Source: Streptomyces fulvoviolaceus (GTDB lineage: Bacteria > Actinomycetota > Actinomycetes > Streptomycetales > Streptomycetaceae). From it: 64,000 nucleotides of DNA. The notes under the pieces are model-generated. The model did not search any database. It was not told the DNA's origin and saw nothing but the letters and a program-made list of their open reading frames with translations. Shown piece by piece: positions 36,358 through 44,510 of this stretch. Numbering within the stretch: position 1 is the first letter of the stretch; every line of letters begins with the position of its first letter. A program made the translations under genes and the position numbers. The stretch is taken from contig NZ_JOEY01000062.1 of the NCBI RefSeq assembly GCF_000718165.1, positions 4,268 through 68,267 on the forward strand, in the 5' to 3' direction.

Positions 36358-38532
36358 TCAGCCTGCGGTGACGGGGACCCGCTTGTCCGTCTCCGTCGGC
36401 ATGTCGGTCTCCTTGATGCCGAACCGGTCGTAGAAGCGGGCCAGCGGGGCCGGAGCCCACCAGGCCGCTCTGCCCAGCAGTCTCATGACGGCCGTTCCCA
36501 GCAGGATGCGTACCACCAGCACGTCCGTCAGGACCGCGAACACCATGCCGACGCCGAAGAGCTTGATGGTCAGCACCTCGCTCATCCCGATCGCCGCGAG
36601 CGGCACGCACATCAGCAGCGCCGCACTCACGACCAGGCGGCCGATGGACTGCAGCCCGGTCGCCACGGCCTCCGTGCTGTCGCCTGACTTGTCGTACTGC
36701 TCCCGCATCCGGGACACCAGGAACACCTCGTAGTCCATGGAGAGTCCGAAGATCAGCGCGAACAGCATGATCGGCATGTTGGGCTCGATGTTGCCGGTCG
36801 GGTCAAAGCCGAGCAGGTTGTGCAGATGGCCGTCCTGGAAGATCCAGACCAGGACGCCGAAGGTCGCGGTCAGCGACAGCATGTTCATCGCGATGGCCTT
36901 CAGTGGCAGCAGCACCGAGCCGAACGCGAGGAACAGCAGGAGGTACGTCATCACCGCGATGTAGAGCAGCATCCACGGCAGGGTCTCGCCCAGTGCGTCC
37001 AGGGTGTCGTCGTACACCGCCGACTCGCCGCCGAAGTACGCCCGGGCGCCCGGCGGTTCGGGGACCTCCTTGAGCCGGTTCACCAGGTCGCGCGCGTGGG
37101 TCGAGACGGGATTGCCGTCGAACGTGACCGACACCCGGGCCGTGGTTCCCTCCACGCCGGTGATCCTGGCGCTCGTGGCGCCCTCGGTGGCGCCGAGCCG
37201 CTCGGCGTACGCCTTCAGCGCCGCGCCCTGCTCCTTCGAGGTCCCGTCGGACTTCAGCACGAGCAGCGAGTCGATGAACTTCACCGCGTCGCCGTCGAAG
37301 TCGTGCTCCATGGCGTTGAAGACCTGGCGGCCCTCGGAACTGCTCGGCAGCTGCTGCGCGTTGATGGATCCGAACTCGATCTTGGAGAACGGCAGGGCGA
37401 GTGTCAGCAGCAGGCCCACCGCGCCCACCACCACGACCCACCGCCGCCGCATCAGGCCGTGCCCGAACCGATACCAGGCGCCCTCGCCTGCCGCCGACCG
37501 CCCTGCCTTCTTGCGGCGCAGCGGGAAGGCGTTGACCTTCGGTCCCATGACGGCGAGCAGCGCGAGGAGCGCGACCAGCGAGAAGAGCACCGCCAGCAGG
37601 ACCGCTGCCACACCGCCGTACGACATCGACTTCAGGAACGTCGACGGGAAGAGGGTCAGGCCGGCCAGCGCCGCCGCGACCGTGGTGCCGGAGACCATCA
37701 CGGTGCGCCCGGCCGTGGCGAGGGTGCGCCCGATCGCCTCTTCGCCGGTGTAGCCGGCCTCCAGTTCCTCGCGGTAGCGGCTCACGATCAGCAGGCCGTA
37801 GTCGATGGCGACCGCGAGACCCAGGATCGTGACCAGGCTCATGGCGAACACGGACACGTCGGTGATGTTCGCGATGGTCCGCAGGACAGCCATCGACCCG
37901 AGGATGGAGAGCACGCCGACGAGCAGCGGGAGGAAGGCCGCGGTCAGACCGCCGAACACGACCAGCAGGAGCAGGAAGAGCACGGGAGCCGAGATGATCT
38001 CCGCGGTTCTCAGGTCACGTTCGATCTTCTCACTCGCCTGATGGCCGGTGGGCACCGTGCCGCCCTGCAGGGTCTCCAGGCCGGGTGCCGGAATCTTGTC
38101 CTTGACCGCCTCGTACGCGTCCTCCTTGGCCTTCTCACTGCTGCCGTGGAGGTTCAGGGCGACGTAGGTGGCGTGCCGGTCGTGACTCACCTGCGCCGGC
38201 ATCTTGGTCGTCCAGAAGTCCAGGTAGCCGGTCACCTCCGACTTCGGCAGGGACTCCAACTGCCGGACGACCGCCCGCTGGAAGGACGGGTCGTCGACGG
38301 TGCGGTCCTTGTCGCGGTAGACGATCACCGCGTCGGGTGTCCGCTGCGGGAACGCCTTCTCGGCGATGTGGGCCGCACGCACACTGTCCGAGCCGGGGTC
38401 CTGGAAGCCGAGCGGTGTCAGAGAACCGAAGACTCCCGCACCGTAGGCCCCGGACAGGACGGCGAACAGCGCGGTCAGTATCAGCAGGGGCTTTCGCCTG
38501 CGGTGGAGCAGACGCCCGAATCTCTCAAACAT
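36358..38532 (-). CDS. MMPL-family RND transporter
   Basis: 724 residues from ATG 38532, preceded by AGGAG. Two halves, each with a large extracytoplasmic loop and a block of about five membrane helices. The inner-helix motifs GLAVAIDYGLLIVSRYREE and FGLSMDYEVFLVSRMREQYD are the paired GxxxDY signatures that carry the proton-relay residues of MMPL proteins. Such pumps export lipids or hydrophobic compounds. The TetR gene at 39013 lies upstream in the opposite orientation and is its probable regulator. Confidence 0.93.
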   Translation of the reverse strand: MFERFGRLLHRRRKPLLILTALFAVLSGAYGAGVFGSLTPLGFQDPGSDSVRAAHIAEKAFPQRTPDAVIVYRDKDRTVDDPSFQRAVVRQLESLPKSEVTGYLDFWTTKMPAQVSHDRHATYVALNLHGSSEKAKEDAYEAVKDKIPAPGLETLQGGTVPTGHQASEKIERDLRTAEIISAPVLFLLLLVVFGGLTAAFLPLLVGVLSILGSMAVLRTIANITDVSVFAMSLVTILGLAVAIDYGLLIVSRYREELEAGYTGEEAIGRTLATAGRTVMVSGTTVAAALAGLTLFPSTFLKSMSYGGVAAVLLAVLFSLVALLALLAVMGPKVNAFPLRRKKAGRSAAGEGAWYRFGHGLMRRRWVVVVGAVGLLLTLALPFSKIEFGSINAQQLPSSSEGRQVFNAMEHDFDGDAVKFIDSLLVLKSDGTSKEQGAALKAYAERLGATEGATSARITGVEGTTARVSVTFDGNPVSTHARDLVNRLKEVPEPPGARAYFGGESAVYDDTLDALGETLPWMLLYIAVMTYLLLFLAFGSVLLPLKAIAMNMLSLTATFGVLVWIFQDGHLHNLLGFDPTGNIEPNMPIMLFALIFGLSMDYEVFLVSRMREQYDKSGDSTEAVATGLQSIGRLVVSAALLMCVPLAAIGMSEVLTIKLFGVGMVFAVLTDVLVVRILLGTAVMRLLGRAAWWAPAPLARFYDRFGIKETDMPTETDKRVPVTAG

Positions 38533-38540
38533 GGATTCTC

Positions 38541-38580
38541 CTGGGTGGGTGCTGGATGGGTGCTGGGTGCTGGATGGGTG
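38541..38580. repeat. Short tandem repeat of GGGTGCTGGAT type
   Basis: The 40 bases after the MMPL start region repeat GGTGCTGGATGGGTG-like units two to three times. It sits exactly where the dehalogenase remnant meets the MMPL leader and may mark the deletion junction. Confidence 0.5.
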
Positions 38581-38596
38581 GGAAGTTGCTGTCGGC

Positions 38597-38790
38597 CGAG
38601 GCCGAGGACGGTCTCGAACAGCAGGTCGAGCTGCTGCTCCCGCAGGAAGTGACCGGTGTCGGAGACGGTCGGATGGCTCCACCCCTTCGCGCCCGGGATG
38701 TGCTCCTGGAAGACCTGCTCGAAGGCGCGCGTGATGTCCTCGTGCGCGGCGAAAGCGGTGAGGAACGGCTTTCGAAGGCTGTCGGTACCA
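38597..38790 (-). pseudogene. C-terminal remnant of a haloalkane-dehalogenase-like hydrolase
   Basis: Reads LRKPFLTAFAAHEDITRAFE, FQEHIPGAKGWSHPTV and DTGHFLREQ, matching the last part of haloalkane dehalogenases including the catalytic-histidine GHFLRE segment. No upstream part survives. It lies in the gap 38533-39012, which otherwise holds only the repeat and operator-like sites. Confidence 0.65.
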
Positions 38791-38883
38791 CCCAGGCGCG
38801 GCTCGGCATTGAGGCCGGCGGGTCGGTAGTGCCGAGCGCTACCCGGTGTGGGAACTGCCGCGCTCGGGGTCCACACGGAGAAT

Positions 38884-38996
38884 CATAACAGTGTTTTTAT
38901 TGCTCATCGCAAACCCGTCTACGCGCCACCTGACCCTGGACGTCAGCACAGCCAGTCACCCCAAAACGCACCCGCGGGGGCATTCATAACGGTGTT
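38884..38996. promoter_or_regulatory. Two CATAAC-R-GTGTT sites upstream of the TetR gene
   Basis: CATAACAGTGTT (38884-38895) and CATAACGGTGTT (38985-38996) are near-identical, 101 bp apart, in otherwise GC-rich sequence; the second lies 17 bp before the TetR start. They are candidate operators for autoregulation and for the leftward MMPL unit. Confidence 0.5.
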
Positions 38997-39012
38997 GCAA
39001 TATGCTGGCTCC

Positions 39013-39642
39013 ATGGCCAGGCTCAAGACACATGACGAAGCACTCCGGCTCCGGCTCCTGCACCGCGCCGCCGCCACGGTTTTCGACCGGGGTACGACCG
39101 CGCTGAGCCTGCGACAGCTCGCGGCGGACGCGAAGACCTCGACCACGGCGGTCTACTCGCTGTTCGGCAGCAAGGCCGGGCTGCTCAACAGCCTTTACCA
39201 GGAGGCCGCACACCTCTTCGCCCAGCGCCTGGCCACCGTCCGCCCGACGGACGACCCGGCCGGCGACGTGATCCGGATCGGATTGGCCTATCGCGAATAC
39301 GCCGTGGCCAACCCGCACCTCTACGCGATCCTCTTCGCCGACCGCAGCGCCCAGTGCCCGTCCGACTCGGACAGGCCGCGCGAGGTCGTCGAGACGTACC
39401 GGCCCCTCGTTGACGCCGTGCGCCGCGGACAGCTCGCCGGGCAGTTCGGTCCCACGTCCGATCCCGAGGTCATCGCACTGTCGGTCTGGGGAATGGCCCA
39501 CGGCCTGGTGTCCCTGGTGCTGTCCGGGAACGAGCCGCCGGAGCTCGCGGTCGCCGACTGCTTCGAGCGGTCGCTGCGGGCGTTGGTGACGGGGTGGCGG
39601 GACAGCGAGGAGCCGGTCGCCGGGCTCGCGCAGGTGACGTGA
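39013..39642 (+). CDS. TetR-family regulator next to the MMPL transporter
   Basis: 209 residues from ATG 39013. The DNA-binding region is LRLRLLHRAAATVFDRGTTA then LRQLAADAKTSTTAVYSLFG; the C-terminal domain is of the TetR_C WHG type (AYREYAVANPHLYAILFADR, SVWGMAHGLVSLVL). Orientation and nearby sites suggest control of the MMPL gene. Confidence 0.88.
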   Translation: MARLKTHDEALRLRLLHRAAATVFDRGTTALSLRQLAADAKTSTTAVYSLFGSKAGLLNSLYQEAAHLFAQRLATVRPTDDPAGDVIRIGLAYREYAVANPHLYAILFADRSAQCPSDSDRPREVVETYRPLVDAVRRGQLAGQFGPTSDPEVIALSVWGMAHGLVSLVLSGNEPPELAVADCFERSLRALVTGWRDSEEPVAGLAQVT

Positions 39643-39673
39643 TCCCGGCCAGGTCGCACCCCTCGGCTCGGGC

Positions 39674-39720
39674 TTGCGCGCGGAAACCGATCAGTTTACA
39701 GTGACGAAACTGATCGGTTT
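39674..39720 (+). promoter_or_regulatory. Promoter with paired TetR-type operators (cassette 4)
   Basis: The -35 TTGCGC (39674-39679), 17-bp spacer with AAACCGATCAGTTT (39684-39697), and -10 TACAGT (39697-39702). The second copy AAACTGATCGGTTT is at 39707-39720. It precedes the truncated iron-sulfur protein gene. Confidence 0.75.
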
Positions 39721-39765
39721 CTCGCTGTGAGGGCGAGTCCCGAACCCGAGTCCCCAGGAGTACGG

Positions 39766-40410
39766 ATGACTGCCGCGCGCGACGCCGAGGGGCAACCGAC
39801 GGTCCCCGCCCCGGCTCCCAGGCTTCCGGCGAAGCTGGCGGCCCACCCGTCGGTCCAGGCCGTACTCGCCCGGCGCAAGGCCGGTGACGCGGTGAGCCCA
39901 CCGGCGGTGATCGACGCGGCCTGGCTGCGCGAGCTGTGTCTGACGGCCGGTGCGGACGACGCCGCCGCGGTCAGCCTGGACCACCCCGACCTGGCCGACG
40001 AGCGCGAGCACGCACGGTCCGCGCTGCCCGGCACCCGCACCCTGATCGCGCTGGCGTTCCGGATGAACCGCGACAACTGCCGCTCCCCCGCCCGTAGCGT
40101 GGCCAACCAGGAGTTCCACCAGACCGACGAGCAGGCCAACCACGCCGCCCGCAGCGTCACCCAGGCCCTGCAGGACGCCGGCCACCGCGCACTCAATCCG
40201 TCGGTCGCCTTCCCCCAGGAGATGGACCGCTTCCCCGGGCGGATCTGGGTCGTGGCGCACAAGACGGTCGCGGTGGCCGCCGGGCTCGGCGTGATGGGCC
40301 TGCACCGCAACGTCATCCACCCGAAGTTCGGCAGCTTCGTTCTGCTGGCCACCGTCCTGGTGGACGCGGAGGTGAGCGAGTACGGGCAGGCGCTGGACTA
40401 CAACCGTTCC
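39766..40410 (+). pseudogene. Truncated 4Fe-4S protein, epoxyqueuosine-reductase-like N-terminal part
   Basis: Starts at ATG 39766 after AGGAG and reads 215 residues with ALPGTRTLIALAFRMNRDNC, KTVAVAAGLGVMGLHRNVIH and PKFGSFVLLATVLVDAEV, the fold that normally precedes two 4Fe-4S clusters in QueG-like proteins. At LDYNRSC, where CxxCxxC-type motifs should begin, the sequence becomes unrelated. The same frame stays open through the following 520 bases into the DUF3533 gene, probably by chance. The cluster-binding domain is missing, so loss of function is likely. Confidence 0.7.
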
Positions 40411-40932
40411 TGTGGACTGCGCGGGAGTGAGTCCGTTCAGCCGCGCGCCCCGAACGGTCTTGGGCGAGCTGGTCCCCGGCGTACTCGACCCCGGGTGGCG
40501 ACACGCATCGTGTGCGTGGTCCGGGCCCGGGAGGCCAGTTCCCTCACGACCTGGCCAGTTGGGTACGGCCAGAGGCGACGGGGAGGCCCTGAACCATCCT
40601 CTGGTGGAGCAGGGGCCCCGCACGCTGACGCCGTACCCGGTGTCCCAGGTCGCACGATCACGTTAGCCCGATCAGCCCAGGGGATCGCAAGCCCGCCAGC
40701 GGACGATCACACGATCGAGCTAATTCGGCCTTGTGTGTACTCCTTGGTGAGCAGTTCAAACCGTCCTGCGACCGCTCCAGGACAAGAAGGAAACCCTCTA
40801 CGTCCTGCCGGGCTCACACGCCCAGGAGTACGCCCAACGCCGCTTTCCCCACAAGCCCGTCAAGGTAGTCACCGGCGGCTGGCAGCCTCCGGCGAAACGC
40901 CCCGCGTCCCCCGACCGAGAGACACGTACGTC
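40411..40932. other. Unassigned 520-bp stretch between truncated FeS gene and DUF3533 gene
   Basis: No complete gene is evident. On the plus strand a short frame near 40765-40920 reads LQDKKETLYVLPGSHAQEYA then RRFPHKPVKVVTGGWQPP, which looks like the end of a real protein that I cannot place. The stretch is probably more debris from the deletion that truncated the iron-sulfur gene. Confidence 0.4.
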
Positions 40933-42231
40933 ATGAGTGGCATTCACCCCTTCCGCGTCCTGCGCGCCAAGCCTCTGTGGATCGCGAACGGCGTCATCAC
41001 AGGCGTACTCGCGCTGCTGTTCGCCGTGTTCTACGTCGGTGCGAACATCGATCCGGCCGATCACCTGACCAGACTGCCCGTCGGCCTGGTCAACGCCGAC
41101 AAGGGAGCCGCTGTCGGCGGCAAGCAGGTCAACCTCGGGGCGCAGCTCACCGGGTCGATCAAGAAGTCGACCGCGAGCGGCGACAGGATCGACTGGAAGG
41201 TGATGGACGAGAAGGAGATGAAGGACGAGCTCGGCAAGGGCAAACTGTTCGGCGCGCTCGTCGTGCCCGCCGACTTCACCTCCTCCACCACCGCACTGAC
41301 CCGCACCGCACCCACCGGGACCCCGGCCCGCCCGACCCTGACGGTGCTGACCAACCAGTCCGCCGGCAGCATCGGCTCCGGCCTGGCCCGAACGGCGACG
41401 ACCCAGGCGGCCGAGAACGCCTCGCTCCAGGTGGGCAAGGAGCTGACCGCCCAGATCGGGACCGCGCAGGCGAAGCTGCCCGCCGCGGCACGCGTCCTGC
41501 TCACCGACCCGGCCGCCGTCACGGTCGAGGACGGCCACCCCCTCGACTCACACAGCGGCCTGGGCATGACGGCGTTCTACTACGCGCTCACCCTCGTGGT
41601 CGTCGGCATGCTCTCCGCCAACGTCATCAGCGGCCAGGTCGACCACGCCCTCGGCTACACCCACAACGACATGGGCCCCCTGCGCCTGCACCGCCCGCTG
41701 ATCCGGGCGACCCGGGTACAGACCCTCACCATCAGCGGCACCCTCATGGCCGGTCTGTCCCTGCTGATGGGCACCCTGGTCATGGTCGGCGCGGTCGGCA
41801 TCATGGGCATGGACGCCTCCCATCTGCCGCTGCTGTGGCTGTACTCGGTGTGCGCCGTCGCGGTCTCCGGGATCGGCGCGCTCACCCTCCTCGCGGTCTT
41901 CGGCACGCCCGGCATGCTGGTGGTCACGCTGGTCTTCATCGGGATGGCGGTACCCACGGCCGGCGCCACCACCCCCATCGAGGCGCTTCCCGGCTTCTAC
42001 CGTTTCCTCTCGGAGTTCGAGCCCCTGCGGCAGATCACCGGCGGTATTCGCTCGATCCTCTACTACGACGCCCAGGCCGACGCGGGTCTGACGCGGGGCT
42101 GGGTCATGATGGCGGCAGGCCTCGTGGCGGCCGGACTGTTCGGCTTCGGTGTACTGGGGTGGTACGACCGCAAGGGACTGCACCGCATCCCGGCGGAGAC
42201 GAAGCCCGAGAAGACCGCCGTCCCGGCGTAG
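40933..42231 (+). CDS. YhgE/Pip-like DUF3533 membrane protein (ABC-2-type permease fold)
   Basis: 432 residues. One N-terminal helix (ANGVITGVLALLFAVFYVGA), an extracytoplasmic domain of about 180 residues (VGLVNADKGAAVGGKQVNLG), then five C-terminal helices of ABC-2 type, ending in a basic tail. DUF3533 proteins are linked to export or cell-envelope functions. ATG 40933 is the only start matching the family. It lies upstream of the TetR gene at 42421, which may regulate it. Confidence 0.85.
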   Translation: MSGIHPFRVLRAKPLWIANGVITGVLALLFAVFYVGANIDPADHLTRLPVGLVNADKGAAVGGKQVNLGAQLTGSIKKSTASGDRIDWKVMDEKEMKDELGKGKLFGALVVPADFTSSTTALTRTAPTGTPARPTLTVLTNQSAGSIGSGLARTATTQAAENASLQVGKELTAQIGTAQAKLPAAARVLLTDPAAVTVEDGHPLDSHSGLGMTAFYYALTLVVVGMLSANVISGQVDHALGYTHNDMGPLRLHRPLIRATRVQTLTISGTLMAGLSLLMGTLVMVGAVGIMGMDASHLPLLWLYSVCAVAVSGIGALTLLAVFGTPGMLVVTLVFIGMAVPTAGATTPIEALPGFYRFLSEFEPLRQITGGIRSILYYDAQADAGLTRGWVMMAAGLVAAGLFGFGVLGWYDRKGLHRIPAETKPEKTAVPA

Positions 42232-42374
42232 CGGCAGGTCACCCAGGACGGTCCACTACTCGGAGTGGCCCCGGTGTGTGTCGCCCTGCCGGGGACGACA
42301 GGCGCGCACACCATCATGGCTCGGCGACGGTCTTCCCCCAGGCCGTCGCCGAGCCTCTGCACGGAACCCCAGGG

Positions 42375-42414
42375 AAACCGATCGGTTTTCATTTCGTCCG
42401 CTTCGGGTTAACCT
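42375..42414 (+). promoter_or_regulatory. Autoregulated leaderless promoter of the 42421 TetR gene (site 5)
   Basis: AAACCGATCGGTTT (42375-42388) overlaps the -35 TTTTCA (42386-42391). A 17-bp spacer leads to the -10 TAACCT (42409-42414), which ends 6 bases before the ATG, so the mRNA probably starts at the start codon. No ribosome site is visible. Confidence 0.7.
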
Positions 42415-42420
42415 CGCGGT

Positions 42421-42990
42421 ATGACCACCGAAGTGAAACCAAGCCCCAGGGAGCGCCTGCTGGAGGCGGCGGCCACGCTCACCTACCGAGACGGCGTCAG
42501 CATCGGCGTCGAGGCGCTGTGCAAGGCGGCGGGGGTGTCGAAGCGCTCCATGTATCAGCTGTTCGAGAGCAAGGACGAACTGCTGGCGGCGAGCCTGGAG
42601 GAGCGTGCCGCTGCCTTCGCGGCGAGCCTCCTGCCCCCGGCGGACGATGGCCGATCGCCCCGAGAGCGGATCATGCACGTCTTCGCGCGCGTGGAGTCGC
42701 AGGCGGGTACGCCCGAGTTCCGAGGCTGCCGGTACCTGGCTGTGCAGATCGAGCTCAAGGATCAGACCCACCCCGCGAGCCGGGTGGCCCACCAGATCAA
42801 AGCGAACCTGACGGCCTTTTTCCGTGCCGAGGCCGAACGGGGTGGCGCGAGCGATCCCGACCTGCTGGCCCGGCAGCTCATCCTGGTCTTCGACGGCGCA
42901 AGCGCCCGCGCGGGAATTCAGGCCGACAACCTGACCGGACTCGTCGCACCCACGGTGACCACCCTGCTCGACGTGGCAGGAGTGCGCTGA
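42421..42990 (+). CDS. TetR-family regulator, best candidate for the AAACCGATCGGTTT regulon
   Basis: 189 residues. N-terminal helix-turn-helix PRERLLEAAATLTYRDGVSI then VEALCKAAGVSKRSMYQLFE; the ligand domain contains CRYLAVQIELKDQTHPAS. Its own promoter carries a single operator overlapping the -35, the classic layout for self-repression, while five other promoters in the window carry two copies. The mRNA appears leaderless. The regulator at 43016-43540 also lies beside such sites and is the alternative. Confidence 0.88.
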   Translation: MTTEVKPSPRERLLEAAATLTYRDGVSIGVEALCKAAGVSKRSMYQLFESKDELLAASLEERAAAFAASLLPPADDGRSPRERIMHVFARVESQAGTPEFRGCRYLAVQIELKDQTHPASRVAHQIKANLTAFFRAEAERGGASDPDLLARQLILVFDGASARAGIQADNLTGLVAPTVTTLLDVAGVR

Positions 42991-43015
42991 CGCATCACCC
43001 ATCCAGAACACTCCC

Positions 43016-43540
43016 TCACCACCCGGCACCCGAGGGAAGCCCGATGACCGCAAGGGTGTTGCCGAGCATGCCGCAGGCGAAGAAGCTTGCGGTCTTGTCG
43101 GCATCAGCGCCCAGCGGCTGGTGCACGGTTTCCCAGATCCTCATCCAGCCGGCCCGGACGACCTCCCCGATCAGATCGTCGCCCTGCGCCACGGCGGCCG
43201 CCACGGTGACGTATCCCTGCATCTGCATCAGGAGCGTTTCGGGGCGCGTCGAGATCAACTGCGCGTAAGCGTTCGTCATGGCCTGAAGAACCCGCTCGCC
43301 GCCCTCCACACCGTCGGCCGCCCCATCGAAAGCCAGGCGGGTGTCTTCCATGCTCCGCATCAAAGCGGCGACGAAGATCGCCTTCTTGTCCGGGAACAGC
43401 CGGAAGAGATACGGCTGCGTGACGCCGACCCGCTTGGCGATTGCCGCGGTGGTGGTGCCGTGGTAGCCGGTGATCGCGAACTCGGCGATGGCCGCGCGGA
43501 TGACGCTCTCCCGCCTCTCCAGCGCACTGGTCCTGCCCAT
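43016..43540 (-). CDS. TetR-family regulator divergent from SDR copy B
   Basis: 174 residues from ATG 43540. Helix-turn-helix SVIRAAIAEFAITGYHGTTT then AAIAKRVGVTQPYLFRLFPD. Only 73 bases before its start lie paired AAACCGATCGGTTT sites shared with the divergent SDR, and a reversed -10-like TACAGT lies between the operators. It could bind these sites itself or be another target of the 42421 regulator. Convergent with 42421-42990. Confidence 0.88.
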   Translation of the reverse strand: MGRTSALERRESVIRAAIAEFAITGYHGTTTAAIAKRVGVTQPYLFRLFPDKKAIFVAALMRSMEDTRLAFDGAADGVEGGERVLQAMTNAYAQLISTRPETLLMQMQGYVTVAAAVAQGDDLIGEVVRAGWMRIWETVHQPLGADADKTASFFACGMLGNTLAVIGLPSGAGW

Positions 43541-43563
43541 GACGTCATTCTCCCGGCCTGAAC

Positions 43564-43611
43564 TTGCACGCTGAAACCGATCGGTTTACTGTAGCGGAAA
43601 CCGATCGGTTT
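43564..43611 (+). promoter_or_regulatory. Promoter with paired TetR-type operators (cassette 6)
   Basis: The -35 TTGCAC (43564-43569), 17-bp spacer with a perfect AAACCGATCGGTTT (43574-43587), -10 TACTGT (43587-43592), and a second perfect copy at 43598-43611. It serves SDR copy B and perhaps the divergent TetR gene. Confidence 0.8.
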
Positions 43612-43630
43612 CGAGTGAGTGCGGGAGTCC

Positions 43631-44446
43631 ATGATGACGACAGATCTGCCGGTGGCCCTCGTGACGGGTGCGTCATCCGGCATCGGGAAGGAAACCGCGC
43701 TCGCCCTGGTCGCAGCCGGATTCAACGTGGTCGGCACCAGCCGCGACACCTCACGCGTCACCCCGCTCAGCGGTGTGACGTTCCTCGACCTCGATGTGGT
43801 CAGCGACACCTCGGTCACCGCAGCGGTCCGGGAGGTGAGCGAGCGGTTCGGGCGGATCGACGTCCTGGTCAACAACGCCGGAATCGGGTCACTGGGTGCG
43901 GCCGAGGAAACCTCCCTCGAGCAGGCCCAGGGCGTCTTCGACACCAACGTCTTCGGGGTCATGCGCATGGTGAACGAGGTCCTGCCGTACATGCGCGGCC
44001 AGGGGCGCGGGCGCATCATCAACCTCTCGTCCGTGGTCGGATTCGTGCCCCAGCCCTACATGGCCGTCTACGCCGCCTCCAAGCACGCGGTCGAGGGCTA
44101 CACCGAGTCCCTGGACCACGAGGTCCGTGACCACGGCATCCGGGCGCTTCTCGTCGAACCCGCCTACACCAACACCGGATTCGAGACCAACAGCGCGCGG
44201 CCCGGCACACCCCTGCATGCCTACGAGAAGCAGCGGCAGACCGTCGACCGCGTGATGGCAGAGGCGATCAGGGACGGCGACGACCCCACCGTGGTCGCCC
44301 GGGCGGTCGTCGCGGCAGCCACCGACGCGAAGCCGAAACTGCGCTACGCCGCCGGCCCCACGGCTGGACGCGCACGCCTGCTCCGCTTCGTTCCCGCCTG
44401 GGCCTTCGACCGGCAGATCCGCAAGATGAACCAGCTGGCCGGCTGA
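43631..44446 (+). CDS. Short-chain dehydrogenase/reductase (SDR), copy B
   Basis: 271 residues. Nearly the same as copy A at 21627: TGASSGIGKETALALVAAGF, NNAGIGSLGAAEETS, NLSSVVGFVPQPYMAVYAAS then K, and the end GRARLLRFVPAWAFDRQIRK. Start context and promoter are also conserved between the copies, so an SDR plus its regulatory cassette was duplicated as a unit, while the downstream genes differ (NTF2-like there, NmrA-like here). Confidence 0.9.
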   Translation: MMTTDLPVALVTGASSGIGKETALALVAAGFNVVGTSRDTSRVTPLSGVTFLDLDVVSDTSVTAAVREVSERFGRIDVLVNNAGIGSLGAAEETSLEQAQGVFDTNVFGVMRMVNEVLPYMRGQGRGRIINLSSVVGFVPQPYMAVYAASKHAVEGYTESLDHEVRDHGIRALLVEPAYTNTGFETNSARPGTPLHAYEKQRQTVDRVMAEAIRDGDDPTVVARAVVAAATDAKPKLRYAAGPTAGRARLLRFVPAWAFDRQIRKMNQLAG

Positions 44447-44510
44447 CGCGCAGGCCCTGCCTGGGCTCTCCGAAGAGCTGCCCCACCCCCACCAGACAGA
44501 GGACATCTCG

